A program made the position numbers and the translations under genes. Under the pieces are notes generated by a model, which made no database searches, was not told where the DNA came from, and saw nothing but the letters and a program-made list of their open reading frames with translations. From Parolsenella massiliensis (GTDB lineage Bacteria > Actinomycetota > Coriobacteriia > Coriobacteriales > Atopobiaceae), in the NCBI RefSeq assembly GCF_900143685.1, contig NZ_LT671675.1, forward strand, positions 1,481,985 to 1,545,984: 64,000 nt of DNA. Reading direction: 5' to 3'. Below are positions 22,793 to 32,600 of the stretch, in pieces (within the stretch, counting starts at the first letter, position 1; the number at the start of each line of letters is the position of its first letter).

Positions 22793-24322
22793 ATGGATAA
22801 CCCGTTCAAGAGAAGCGCGGGAACGAGGGCCCAGGGCGCCGGGCGAAGGCATGAGCGCGGCGAGGCGCGCCGCGAGATGCTGGAGGCCGAGCGGCCAGCG
22901 GGCGAGCGCCAGGCTCGCCGACAGCGACAGGCGGCGCCGAGAAGACCTCGGCGCCCCAAGAGGCCAAGCCGTCTCGCCATGCTTGTCGGGAACTGGTGGA
23001 ACCGCCTCATCGGCGCCGTGTACTCCGGCTCGCTCTCGAGCCAGACGGAGCAGTACGCCGCGCACAACACCACACGCGACTACATCTGGAACTCCGTGGG
23101 CCTCGGCGCCTGGGGCGTGGTGTTTCCCATCCTCTCGATCGTGACAACGCAGCTCGTGGGCGTCGAGCAGGCGGGCCGCTTCTCCATGGCGTTCGTGACG
23201 GGCACGCTGCTTCTGTTCATCGCCAACTACGGCGTGCGCACGTTTCAGGTCTCCGACATCGCCGAGAAGCACTCGTTTGCCGACTACCAGGCAAACCGCG
23301 TGGTCACGTGCATCGTCATGATGTTCGTGGGCATCCTGTACTGCCAGCTTCGCGGCTACGACCCGCAGATGTTCACACTGTGCATGGGCATGTTCGTCTA
23401 CCGCGCCATCGACGGCCTCGCCGACGTCTACGAGGGACGCCTCCAGCAGATGGACAAGCTCTACCTCGCCGGCATCTCACAGGCCATTCGCTCGGCGGCC
23501 GTCATCATCGCCTACAGCGTGCTCATCCTCATCACGAAGAGCATCGGCACGGCGGGCATCGCCATGGCCGTGGCCTCCGTCGCCTCGTTCGTGCTGCTCA
23601 CGCTGCCGCTCACGTACTTTGAGACGCCCAAGAGCGCCAAGCTCTCCATCGCGAGCGTCAAGGACCTGTTCGTGCAGTGCTTCCCGCTGTTCGTGGCGCT
23701 GTTCCTGTACAACCTCATCGACAACATGCCCAAGTTCTCCATGGAGGGCGTGCTTTCCTACGACAACCAGCTGTACTTCAACGCGCTGTTCTCGCCCGCG
23801 CACATCATCATCATGGTGATTGGCTTCATTTACAAGCCGCAGCTCATGCGCCTGGCAGAGATCTGGGCAGACCCGAAGCGCCGCGGCCGGTTCGATCTCA
23901 TCGTGCTGGCGGTCCTTGCCATCATCGTGGCGCTCACGTTTGGCGTCGCGGCGTTCATGGGCACGATCGGCATCCCCATCATGAGCTTCCTGTACGGCGT
24001 GGACTTCGAGCAGTTCCGCGGGCTCGCCTACGTCATGGTGGCCACGGGCGGCGTCTGCGCGGCCATCGACTTCCTGTACCAGATCATCACGGTGCTGCGC
24101 CGCCAGAAGGCCGTCACGCGCGTCTACCTGCTGACGCTTGGCTTCTCGCTGTTCGTGCCCCCGCTGCTCATCGGGTTCACGGGGCTGCCGGGCGCCGTGC
24201 TGGGATACCTCATCGTCATGTGCATCCTGCTCGTGCTGCTCGTGACCGAGTATCTCTCCATCCATGCCGAGCTCTCCGAGACGCTCAAGAGCTATCGCAG
24301 GGGCGCCGAGGTCGAGGAGTAG
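22793..24322 (+). CDS. Polysaccharide flippase (Wzx/MATE-like)
   Basis: A 509-residue polytopic membrane protein of the polysaccharide-transporter type. About 65 residues of Arg/Ala-rich cytoplasmic leader are followed by roughly 12 to 14 hydrophobic helices, starting near SVGLGAWGVVFPILSIVTTQ and including AGRFSMAFVTGTLLLFIANY. Such proteins flip undecaprenyl-linked glycan units across the membrane for capsule or teichoic-acid-like polymers. No glycosyltransferase genes lie beside it, so the substrate is open. The ATG at 22793 is the first in frame; its ribosome site (GAGGGGAC) is good. A strong terminator follows. Confidence 0.85.
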   Translation: MDNPFKRSAGTRAQGAGRRHERGEARREMLEAERPAGERQARRQRQAAPRRPRRPKRPSRLAMLVGNWWNRLIGAVYSGSLSSQTEQYAAHNTTRDYIWNSVGLGAWGVVFPILSIVTTQLVGVEQAGRFSMAFVTGTLLLFIANYGVRTFQVSDIAEKHSFADYQANRVVTCIVMMFVGILYCQLRGYDPQMFTLCMGMFVYRAIDGLADVYEGRLQQMDKLYLAGISQAIRSAAVIIAYSVLILITKSIGTAGIAMAVASVASFVLLTLPLTYFETPKSAKLSIASVKDLFVQCFPLFVALFLYNLIDNMPKFSMEGVLSYDNQLYFNALFSPAHIIIMVIGFIYKPQLMRLAEIWADPKRRGRFDLIVLAVLAIIVALTFGVAAFMGTIGIPIMSFLYGVDFEQFRGLAYVMVATGGVCAAIDFLYQIITVLRRQKAVTRVYLLTLGFSLFVPPLLIGFTGLPGAVLGYLIVMCILLVLLVTEYLSIHAELSETLKSYRRGAEVEE

Positions 24323-24348
24323 CGGCGCGCCTCTGGTCGCAAGGACAC

Positions 24349-24390
24349 GAGCGCCTGGCTCCCCTAGCGGGGCGCCAGGCGCTCGTTTTT
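24349..24390 (+). terminator. Intrinsic terminator of the flippase gene
   Basis: GAGCGCCTGGC (24349-24359) pairs with GCCAGGCGCTC (24374-24384), with an inner CCCC/GGGG and a following TTTTT at 24386-24390. It lies 27 bp after the stop codon. Confidence 0.9.
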
Positions 24391-24397
24391 GCGTTGC

Positions 24398-24571
24398 TGG
24401 CAGTTTTTGCCCTCGAGAGTGCGCTATAGAGCCGCCATTGCCCCGCGCAGACGGCAATTTGCCCGCCATAACCTCCCGAGCGCGGCAAAAGGGGCCGCCA
24501 GTTGCTATTAACGGATATCTTTCGTCTTTCTCCGAGCCGTTCCACCGCACACTCGAAGCCCAAAACTGCCA
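24398..24571. repeat. 174-bp intergenic inverted-repeat element (copy 2)
   Basis: The arms at 24398-24423 (TGGCAGTTTTTGCC then CTCGAGAGTGCG) and 24546-24571 (inverted) match at 20 of 26 bases. The interior shares blocks with the equal-length copy at 52226: CAGACGGC, CGCCAT, CAAAAGGGGC and TTAACGGATA followed by CTTT, in the same order. It lies between convergent genes (flippase and LPQTG protein) and makes up most of the 329-bp gap. No ORF is present. Confidence 0.75.
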
Positions 24572-24590
24572 TAGAACGACGCTCGAACAT

Positions 24591-24625
24591 GAAAAACGGG
24601 CCGCCCCGCTGCGGTGGGGCGGCCC
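24591..24625 (-). terminator. Intrinsic terminator of the LPQTG surface protein gene
   Basis: On the minus strand GGGCCGCCCC, the loop ACCGCA and GCGGGGCGGCCC are followed by GTTTTTC. It lies 27 bp past the stop codon at 24652. Confidence 0.88.
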
Positions 24626-24651
24626 GGTATTGTCTCTGGAGACGTATGGCG

Positions 24652-25917
24652 CTAGCGACGCTTGGCGGCGACGCCCAGGGCTGCCGTCGCAGCTCCGGCG
24701 GCACCGAACAGGCCGGCGATGGCCAGGGCGTTGTCGCCCGTCTGGGGAAGGGCCTTCTTGGCGGCCTTGGCCGGCTTCTTGGCATCGGAAGCGGGCGCGT
24801 TGTCGTCGTTGCTGGGCGTGGTGGCCGGCGTCGTGGGAGCGGCCGGCGTGACGGGTGCGCTCGGCGTGGCAGGCTGCTCGGGCTCGGCGATGACGAGCGT
24901 CGCGTTGCCTACGACCTCGTTGTTGTAGCCGTCGCCGTCGTACATGAAGCTGATGGAGTACGTACCGGCCTTACCGTCCTGCAGGTCGCGGAGCTGCGTG
25001 CCCAGCATGACCTTGAAGCCATAGGCGTTCACGACGGACTCGCCGTTGACCTCGGCCTTCTTGACGAGCTTCTCCTTGATGCGCGCAATGAGCTTGTCGG
25101 TGGAGAGGCCCTTGACGTCGCCCGGGGCAACCGTGGCAGAGTCCGCGAACTCGAAGGCGCCGCTCTTGGCAAGCGTCACGTTGAACGTCACCCTTGCAGG
25201 CGTCTCGACGACCCACTTCTGGGCAGCCGCGTCGTACTTGAACGTGGCCGTGAGGCTGGAGGCGCCGGCGTCATAGACAACCTTGGCCTGCGCCACGGGC
25301 GGCACGAGGGGCTTGTAGTAGGCGTCGATGGCAGCCGGGTTGATCGCCACGTCCGTGTACCAGGCGTCGTCCGTGCCCTTGCGCGCAGCACCCACGGAGA
25401 AGGAGCCCGCGGGAAGCGCGTTCGGCTCGTTCGTGACGCCCTGACCCATGACCGTCAGCAGCACGCCGCCCCGCACGGCGGCCACGTCCGCGTCCGTGAG
25501 CTTGGGAGCCGCAGCGGTGGATGAGTCGGTGACGGTGAGCTTGGCGGTGCCCACGAGATCCGAACCGCCGTAGTAGAACGGGACGTCGTAGGTACCGAGA
25601 GTCTTGTTCGCAAGGGCGGCTGAGAAGTTGCCCAGGCCAGCCTCGACCATCCCGGTAATGTCACGGCCATCCTTGGTTGCCGACACGAGCATGAGGCTCT
25701 TGAGCTGGTTCTTGAGCTGATAGAAGTTGCCGCTCTTGAGCTGGCTCGCGTTAATGGTGGCGTCCTTGAGAACCACCTGCGGGCCGCTGGCCTCCCGCGT
25801 GGCCACGACGGCGTCGCCCGTAGCCGCGTCCTCGGCCAGGGCCACGGCGGGCAGGGCCGTGGGCGCAACCACGAGGGCAGTCGACGCAACGGCCACAAGC
25901 ACATGCTTGAACTTCAT
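24652..25917 (-). CDS. Sortase-anchored surface protein (LPQTG), function unknown
   Basis: A 421-residue secreted wall protein. It has an N-terminal signal peptide (MKFKHVLVAVASTALVVAPT, cleavage near AVALA-ED), a beta-rich ectodomain with three approximate repeats of about 115 residues (each with a YYGGSDLVGTAKL or MYDGDGYNNEVVGNATL-like close), a Pro/Ala/Thr wall-spanning linker (residues about 335-380) and a sorting signal LPQTG, hydrophobic stretch, KRR. It should be attached to peptidoglycan by a class A-like sortase encoded elsewhere. AGAAGGAG precedes the ATG. It is flanked by repeat elements on both sides. Confidence 0.85.
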   Translation of the reverse strand: MKFKHVLVAVASTALVVAPTALPAVALAEDAATGDAVVATREASGPQVVLKDATINASQLKSGNFYQLKNQLKSLMLVSATKDGRDITGMVEAGLGNFSAALANKTLGTYDVPFYYGGSDLVGTAKLTVTDSSTAAAPKLTDADVAAVRGGVLLTVMGQGVTNEPNALPAGSFSVGAARKGTDDAWYTDVAINPAAIDAYYKPLVPPVAQAKVVYDAGASSLTATFKYDAAAQKWVVETPARVTFNVTLAKSGAFEFADSATVAPGDVKGLSTDKLIARIKEKLVKKAEVNGESVVNAYGFKVMLGTQLRDLQDGKAGTYSISFMYDGDGYNNEVVGNATLVIAEPEQPATPSAPVTPAAPTTPATTPSNDDNAPASDAKKPAKAAKKALPQTGDNALAIAGLFGAAGAATAALGVAAKRR

Positions 25918-26060
25918 TGCAATGCTCCTTCTGTATCCATATCCGCTAATTCACGCACACGAACTAGATACTAGGAAGCCCGCAACAAGCCCCCGTCACG
26001 CCTTCGTAAGGGGAGCGTCACAAATGAAGGGATACCCGGCAAACGGCAAGCGAGCGGAAA

Positions 26061-26239
26061 TCTGCAAAAGCCAGTAGAGGTTTGTGCGGTAAACGGGCCT
26101 GATGCCCACGAAAAAGCGGCCCATTTCGCTCCGCAGCCCGTCAGAAGGCAAGAAAAGCCTTTCCAGCAGGCCCAAAACAACCCGCTACCGGGCCCGCCGC
26201 ATGCCCCGAGCGCACAAACCTCAGCTCTTTTTTGCAGAA
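26061..26239. repeat. 179-bp intergenic inverted-repeat element, second arm type
   Basis: The arm TCTGCAAAAG...AGGTTTGTGCGGT (26061-26090) is inverted at 26211-26239. The same arm type occurs interleaved in the 952-1190 element. The interior (26091-26210) is rich in short CGGGCC/GGCCCG blocks and has no ORF. It fills most of the 407-bp gap between the LPQTG gene and aspS. Confidence 0.6.
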
Positions 26240-26264
26240 AGCGCCGCGCGAACTCTCAGCACGC

Positions 26265-26300
26265 AAAAAGGGAGGGCCCGGCAAGCGCCGCGCCCTCCCC
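26265..26300 (-). terminator. Intrinsic terminator of aspS
   Basis: On the minus strand GGGGAGGGC, a short GC-rich loop and GCCCTCCC are followed by TTTTT. It lies 24 bp after the aspS stop. Confidence 0.85.
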
Positions 26301-26324
26301 TGTCGCACGTCTGCGCCCTTACGC

Positions 26325-28166
26325 CTACAGCGGACGGATGCTGACCTCCTTGAGCTGCTTGGCAGAGACCTCGCCAGGCGCGTCGCTCATGAGGTCCGAG
26401 CCGCTCGAGGTCTTCGGGAACGCCATGACCTCGCGGATGGAGTCGGAGCCGGTGAGCAGCATGCACACGCGGTCGAGGCCCAGGGCAAAGCCGCCCATGG
26501 GAGGCGCGCCGAACTCGAGCGCCTCCATGACGAAGCCAAACTGCTCGCGGGCGCGCTCCGGCGTGAAGCCGAGCAGCTCGAGCATGGCCTCCTGCATGGC
26601 GGCGTCGTGGATGCGCATGCCACCGCCGCCGGCTTCGTAGCCGTCCATGACGAAGTCATACGTGAAGCTGCCGGCAGCCAGCGGGTCGGCCTTGATCTTC
26701 TCGACGTTGGACTCGGTGGGCAGCGTGAACGGCTGGTGCTCGGCCGCGTAGGCCTTGCGCTCCTCGTCCCAGTGGAACAGCGGGAAGTTGACGACCCACA
26801 GGAAGTCGTGGCCCTCGCGCGGCACGTTGAGGGCGTCGGCCATGTGGCAGCGCATGCCGCCGAGGATCTCGTCGGAGGCAAGGCGCGGGCCGGCGGCGAA
26901 CATCACGAGGTCACCGGGCTCAACCTCGGCACGCTCGCGAAGGGCGGCCATCTCCTCGTCGGAGAAGAACTTGACGATCGGGCTGTTGATGGAGCCGTCC
27001 TCGCGGAAGGCAATCCAGGCCAGGCCCTTGGCGCCAAACGTCTTGGCGACGTCCTCGAGCTTATCGATCTGGGCGCGCGGCCAGGTGCCGGCACCCTTGG
27101 CGTTGATGCACTTGACGACGGAGCCCTCGGCGTTCGCGGCGCTCGAGAACACCTTGAACTTGGAGTTCGTGAAGATGTCCGTGACGTCCTTGAGCGTCAT
27201 GCCGTAGCGGGTGTCGGGCTTGTCGATGCCATAGGTGTCCATGGCGTCCCAGTACTGCATGCGGCGCAGCGGGCAGGGCAGCTCGACGCCCATCTTGGCG
27301 AAGGCGTCGCGCAGGACGTCCTCGAGCGCGTCCATGACGTCGTCCTGGTCAACGAAGCTCATCTCGATGTCCACCTGCGTGAACTCGGGCTGGCGGTCGG
27401 CGCGCAGGTCCTCGTCGCGGAAGCACTTGGCCACCTGGTAGTAACGCTCGACGCCACCCACCATGAGCAGCTGCTTGAGCAGCTGCGGGCTCTGCGGCAG
27501 CGCGTAGAAGTGGCCAGGCTGGATGCGGCACGGGACGAGGAAGTCACGCGCGCCCTCGGGCGTTGACTTGAACAGGGACGGCGTCTCGACCTCCATGAAG
27601 GCGCGCTTGTGCAGCGCCTCGCGAATGGCGAACGTGAAGTCGGAACGGAGCTTGAGGTTGGCCATCATCTCGGGCCTGCGAATGTCGAGGTAGCGGTAGC
27701 GCAGGCGCGTGTCCTCGGACGTGTCGATGCCGTCCTCGATCTGGAACGGCGGCGTCTTGGAGCGGTTGAGCACCTCGATGGTGTCGACGCAGACCTCGAC
27801 CTCGCCGGTGGGGAGCTTGGGGTTGATGGTCTCCTCGTCGCGGCCGCGAACGACGCCGTGGACGCGGATGGGCCACTCGGTGCGGATGACCTCGGCGGCG
27901 TGGAACGCCGTGCCGCCGGAGTGTTCGGGGTCGAACGTGCACTGCGTCATGCCGGAGCGGTCGCGAAGGTCAACGAAGATGAGGCCACCGTGGTCGCGGC
28001 GACGCCACACCCAGCCCGTGAGCGTGACCTCCTCGCCGATGTTCTCGCGGCGCAGCTCGCCGGCCGTGCGCGTGTGCATGGAGTGCTCGTGCATGGCCTC
28101 GGTCTCGGCGGCGAAGGCGCTGGCGGCCTGGGCCTCGACGGCGGGGGTGGTGCTGGTGTCTTGCAT
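26325..28166 (-). CDS. aspS: Aspartyl-tRNA synthetase
   Basis: It charges tRNA-Asp (in many bacteria also tRNA-Asn) with aspartate. The 613 residues show the bacterial form: OB-fold anticodon domain (VTLTGWVWRRRDHGGLIFVD), class II motif 1, motif 2 (YYQVAKCFRDEDLRADRQPE), a GAD insertion domain of about residues 290-420 and motif 3 (GFALGLDRVCMLL). The ATG at 28166 follows AGAGGAATCGC; a frame running to 28439 reads through an unrelated stretch. A hisS gene, a common upstream partner, is absent here. Whether the enzyme also misacylates tRNA-Asn cannot be decided by eye. Confidence 0.96.
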   Translation of the reverse strand: MQDTSTTPAVEAQAASAFAAETEAMHEHSMHTRTAGELRRENIGEEVTLTGWVWRRRDHGGLIFVDLRDRSGMTQCTFDPEHSGGTAFHAAEVIRTEWPIRVHGVVRGRDEETINPKLPTGEVEVCVDTIEVLNRSKTPPFQIEDGIDTSEDTRLRYRYLDIRRPEMMANLKLRSDFTFAIREALHKRAFMEVETPSLFKSTPEGARDFLVPCRIQPGHFYALPQSPQLLKQLLMVGGVERYYQVAKCFRDEDLRADRQPEFTQVDIEMSFVDQDDVMDALEDVLRDAFAKMGVELPCPLRRMQYWDAMDTYGIDKPDTRYGMTLKDVTDIFTNSKFKVFSSAANAEGSVVKCINAKGAGTWPRAQIDKLEDVAKTFGAKGLAWIAFREDGSINSPIVKFFSDEEMAALRERAEVEPGDLVMFAAGPRLASDEILGGMRCHMADALNVPREGHDFLWVVNFPLFHWDEERKAYAAEHQPFTLPTESNVEKIKADPLAAGSFTYDFVMDGYEAGGGGMRIHDAAMQEAMLELLGFTPERAREQFGFVMEALEFGAPPMGGFALGLDRVCMLLTGSDSIREVMAFPKTSSGSDLMSDAPGEVSAKQLKEVSIRPL

Positions 28167-28419
28167 GCGATTCCTCTCGTCTGTGCCATCCCGTGTCGGG
28201 GCGGATGGCAAGCCATCAGACGGCGAACGGCCCCGTAGACAGCGTGAGCGTTCGCGCAACGTCACATGATAGCGCAGCCGCCGCGCCCAAGGATTACCGG
28301 ACGGTTTCGCCATGTGCCCCACGAGCGTCTGCCACGGTGGCAGTTGGCCCCGGCACCACCGCCACCGCGGGCGTGCTACCCTGCGAGGGATTGGACGACG
28401 CAAGCGAGGGAGCAGCGAC

Positions 28420-29628
28420 ATGGCACAGACGGCGAACACGATTCGTGCGGCGGCACGCGAGACGAGCGACTACGTCATCGACCGGCGCCGCTGGTACCAC
28501 GCCCACCCCGAGGTCGCCTACGAGGAGACGGCCACCACCGCCCAGATCTGCGCGGACCTGGACGCCCTCGGCATCCCCTACGAGCGCCCCACGGCCACCG
28601 GCGTCGTCGCCACGATTCGCGGCCGCGCGGCCGGCGCCTACGACCAGGACGGCTCCCCGCGCCGTCGCCTCATGCTGCGTGCCGACATCGACGCCCTGCC
28701 CGTGACCGAGGAGACCGGCGAGCCGTTCTGCTCGCTTATCGAGGGCCGCATGCACGCCTGCGGCCACGACTGCCACATCGCCATGCTGCTTGGCGCCGCG
28801 CGCTTGCTCGCGCACCTCACCGACGAGCTGCACGGCGAGGTGCGCCTCTTGTTCCAGCCGGCCGAGGAGGGCGGCAACGGTTCCAAGACGATGATCGAGG
28901 CGGGCGTGCTCGAGGGCGTGGACGGCGTGTACGGCACGCATATCTGGAGCGACGTGCCGGCCGGCAAGGTCTCCGTCGAAGCGGGTCCGCGCATGGCCGC
29001 CACCGACTGGTGGCGCATCGACGTCACCGGCCGCAGCGCCCACGGCGCCATGCCCAACCAGGGCGCCGACGCCGTGCTGGCGGGAGCCGCCATCGTGGAG
29101 AGCCTGCAGGCCATCGTGAGCCGCAACATGAGCCCGTTCGAGCCCGCCGTGGTGACGGTGGGCCAGTTCCACGGCGGCACCGCGAGAAACGTCATGGCCG
29201 GCCGCGCCTGGATGGAGGGCACCGTGCGCACCTTCCACGAGGAGGCCCACGAGCGCATCCCCAAGCTCATGGAGCGTATGGCCGGCGAGGTGGCCGCGGC
29301 CTTTGGCTGCACGGCCAAGCTCACCTACGAGGTGGCCCACTCCACCGTCGTCAACACGCCCGAGGCAAGCGAGCGCGCGGCACGCGCCGCCCGCGAGGTC
29401 CTGGGCGAGGGCTCCATCGTGCGCTACCAGGGCTCCATGCCCGGCGAGGACTTCTCGGAGTACCTGCGCCGCCGCCCCGGCGTGTTCGTGTTCCTCGGCA
29501 GCGGCACGGCCGACCCGAGCGGCCGCGTGTGGCCGCAGCACTCCAGCCACTACGACCCCGACGAGTCCGTTCTCGTCCGCGGCTCCATGCTCGCCGCCCA
29601 GTACGCCGTCGACTTCCTGGCCGAGTAG
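28420..29628 (+). CDS. M20-family amidohydrolase/carboxypeptidase
   Basis: A 402-residue cytoplasmic di-metal peptidase of the M20D (hippurate hydrolase/N-acyl-amino-acid hydrolase) group. Motifs: WYHAHPEVAYEE, RADIDALPVTEETG, the ACGHDCHIAMLL metal site (Cys, His) and QPAEEGGNG with the catalytic Glu pair; the dimerisation domain is about residues 190-300; SSHYDPDES closes the metal site. It likely removes an acyl or aryl group from an N-acyl amino acid. GAGGGAG precedes the ATG at 28420. It is divergent from aspS. Confidence 0.9.
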   Translation: MAQTANTIRAAARETSDYVIDRRRWYHAHPEVAYEETATTAQICADLDALGIPYERPTATGVVATIRGRAAGAYDQDGSPRRRLMLRADIDALPVTEETGEPFCSLIEGRMHACGHDCHIAMLLGAARLLAHLTDELHGEVRLLFQPAEEGGNGSKTMIEAGVLEGVDGVYGTHIWSDVPAGKVSVEAGPRMAATDWWRIDVTGRSAHGAMPNQGADAVLAGAAIVESLQAIVSRNMSPFEPAVVTVGQFHGGTARNVMAGRAWMEGTVRTFHEEAHERIPKLMERMAGEVAAAFGCTAKLTYEVAHSTVVNTPEASERAARAAREVLGEGSIVRYQGSMPGEDFSEYLRRRPGVFVFLGSGTADPSGRVWPQHSSHYDPDESVLVRGSMLAAQYAVDFLAE

Positions 29629-29685
29629 CGCCCCACCGCGCCTCCCTAGCCCTATGCTTGAGAAAACCTCAAGGAGGGGGCACAA

Positions 29686-32600
29686 ATGGACGATGAGAGC
29701 GCAGCCAAGCTGCTCGCCTACATAGACGCGCTGCTCGAGGACCCAGACCACGCGGAGCTCGACGCAAGCGAGCTTCCGGGCAACCTTCGCCAGCTGGGAG
29801 AGCGCCTCTCCTACCTGGGCTCGTGCGTGCAGGAGGGCCGCGTCTTTGCCGAGGACCTCGCCCGCGGCAACCTCGAGGCCATAAGCTCACAGTACACGAA
29901 CCACGCCAACCCCCTCATCCCCAGCCTCGAGGACGTGCGCAAGAGCCTCGCGCAGTTCCTGTCCCTGGGCACGAGCTTCGTCGAGGCAGACAAGGCCGCC
30001 CAGTTCGAGGGCCAGGGCGAGTACATCGCCATGCTCAACCGCATGATCGGCGAGGTCCAGCGCCGCCACACCGAGCTCGAGCACAGCGCCAACACCGACC
30101 CGCTCACCGGCGTGGGCAACCGCAGGCTCTACGAGCGCACCATGGAGGCCCTGTGGGAGAAGGGCGAGCCGTTCACGGTGGCCTTCATCGACATCGACCA
30201 CCTCAAGCGCTGCAACGACCACTATGGCCACGAGGAGGGCAACCGCTACATCCTGCAGACGAGCCTCATGCTCAAGCTGCGCCGCAAGCGGGACGAGGAG
30301 CTCTTTCGCATCGGCGGCGACGAGTTCGTCTACGTGTCCGAGACGGACTCCGAGCACGAGCTTGCCAAGCGGCTCGAGCAGTGCCGCGAGCAGCTCATCG
30401 CGCAGTCGCGCCAGGAGGGGCGCATGGTCTACTCGTTCAGCTTCGGGTGCTCGCACGTCGACCCCAAGGCCGGCGACGACAGCCATCAGATGGTCACGGA
30501 CGCCGACAAGAAGATGTACCGCTACAAGCTCACGCATCGCGTCGCCCCCAGCCAGGGCGAGGCCGCCGAGGACAAGCCGGGCATCGACATCGACGAGCGC
30601 ATCTTCGAGGCGCTCGCCATGGCCTCGCCGGGCCGCTACTTCTTCGTGTGCGACATCGACAACAATGAGTCGCTGTGGTCGAGCAACGCCATCCGCGACT
30701 TCAATCTGCCCAGCCCCCACATGAGCCATGCCGGCGACATCTGGCTCGGGCGCATCCACCCAGACGACCGCCAGGGCTACGAGGACGAGATATCGCGCCT
30801 GCTCGCCGGAAAGACCCACCACCACGCCATGCGGTACCGCGCGCTCGACGCCCGTGGCCAGTACGTCATCTGCGAGTGCCGCGGCTACAGGCTCGACGCC
30901 GAGGAGGGCAAGCCGGCGCTGTTCGTGGGCACCATCGTGAACCGCAGCATCGCCGAGAACATCGACCCGGCCACGGGGCTCGGCGACATCCACGGCCTCG
31001 TCATCTCCGTCGGCAGGGCCCGGCACCTGCAGCGCCCCACGGGCATCATCGGCATCAAGGTCGTGGGCCTCTCGCAGATAAACGCCACGCACGGCTACGA
31101 GACGGGAGACCAGGTGCTCGCAGCGATCGCCGAGCGCATCGTGTCGGCCACCCGCGGGCGCATGACGGCGTTTCGCTCGCGCGGCACCCAGTTCGTCCTC
31201 ATCGGCAAGGACCTGAGCGAGCAGGACACCTGGGAGCTCTACCACCTCGTGAGAAACGTCATGAAAGCGCCGTTCAACATCGGCGGGGAGACGTTCTCGC
31301 TCGAGTCGGGCGTGGCCTGGGTGCACTACGACGAGGTGTCCTCGCAGCCCTTCTCCATCCTGTCTGACCTGAGCCGCCGCGTGCGCTTGTCGCTCAGGGA
31401 GGGCGTGGCGGCCCTGCCCGCCCCCACGACGACGAGCGACGAGCACGTCAACTCGCTCACGGGCCTCAGGAGCGGCTCTGCCCTGCTCAGGCTCGCGAGC
31501 AGGCACAACGCCTCGGCACCCGCCGGCATCCACTGCCTCGTCTCCATAGACCTGGGCAACATGCGCCTGTTCAACGAGTGGTACGGCCACGACGCCGGCG
31601 ACGCCCTGCTCGCCGAGGTGGGGCAGCTGCTCGCCAAGATCGAGGACGAGGGCTCTGCGCTCGCAGGCTACTGGGGCCAGGACGACTTCTGCCTCTACGC
31701 GCCGTTCGACCGCGTCCTCATCGACGACATCTACGGCCGCATGAGGCAGGTCGTGGCCAGGCGCGACGACTCGGTGGGCTTCTCGCCCTCGTTCGGCGTG
31801 CTGCCCCTCGACTACCATCACGAGGTCACGATCGACGACTACTCGAGAGCGATGTTCGCGAACAAGGAGTCGAAGGGCGACTTCAAGAACAGGATCTCGT
31901 TCTTCGAGCCGCTGAGCTACGAGCAGAAGAGCCAGGAGCACAGGCTGCTCTCGAGCTTCCAGTACGCCATCTCGGACGGCGGCATCTGCTTCGTCCTGCA
32001 GCCCCAGTGCGACCTCACGACCGGCAAGGTCGTGGGTGCCGAGGCCCTCGTGCGCTGGGCGAAGAAGGACGGCGAGCGCATCTCCCCGGCCGAGTTCATC
32101 CCCGTGCTCGAGAGGAACGGCTTCATCGTCACGCTCGACAAGCGCATCTGGACGCTCGTGGCCCGCTGGCTGCACGATGCCATCGAGCGCGGGCTCGTCC
32201 CCGTGCCCGTCTCGATCAACGTCTCGCGCGTCGACATCCTCGCGTTCGACGTGCCCGACTTCCTGGGGCGCCTGCTCACCGAGTTTGACCTGGCACCGCG
32301 CCTTCTCGAGGTCGAGATCACCGAGACGGCCTACATGCAGGACCAGGGGATGATGAGCGAGGTCGTGGGGCGCCTGCGCGCCATGGGCATGACCGTCCTC
32401 ATGGACGACTTTGGCACGGGCCACTCCTCACTGAGCATGCTCGGCGGCGTCAACGTGGACGTCATCAAGCTCGACCGCCAGTTCCTCCCCACGGCCGGCA
32501 TGGCGCAGGGCCGCGTCAACAGGGACGAGAGCATCCTGGCCTCGATGGTGGGCATGGCCCACGCGCTCGACCTGCCCATGATCGTCGAGGGCGTCGAGAC

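Noticed and set aside
29887-32424. Long minus-strand open frames opposite the GGDEF/EAL gene and similar frames at 20455-22425 and 49238-52144
   Set aside because: They are shadows of clearly identified genes with correct motifs and ribosome sites.
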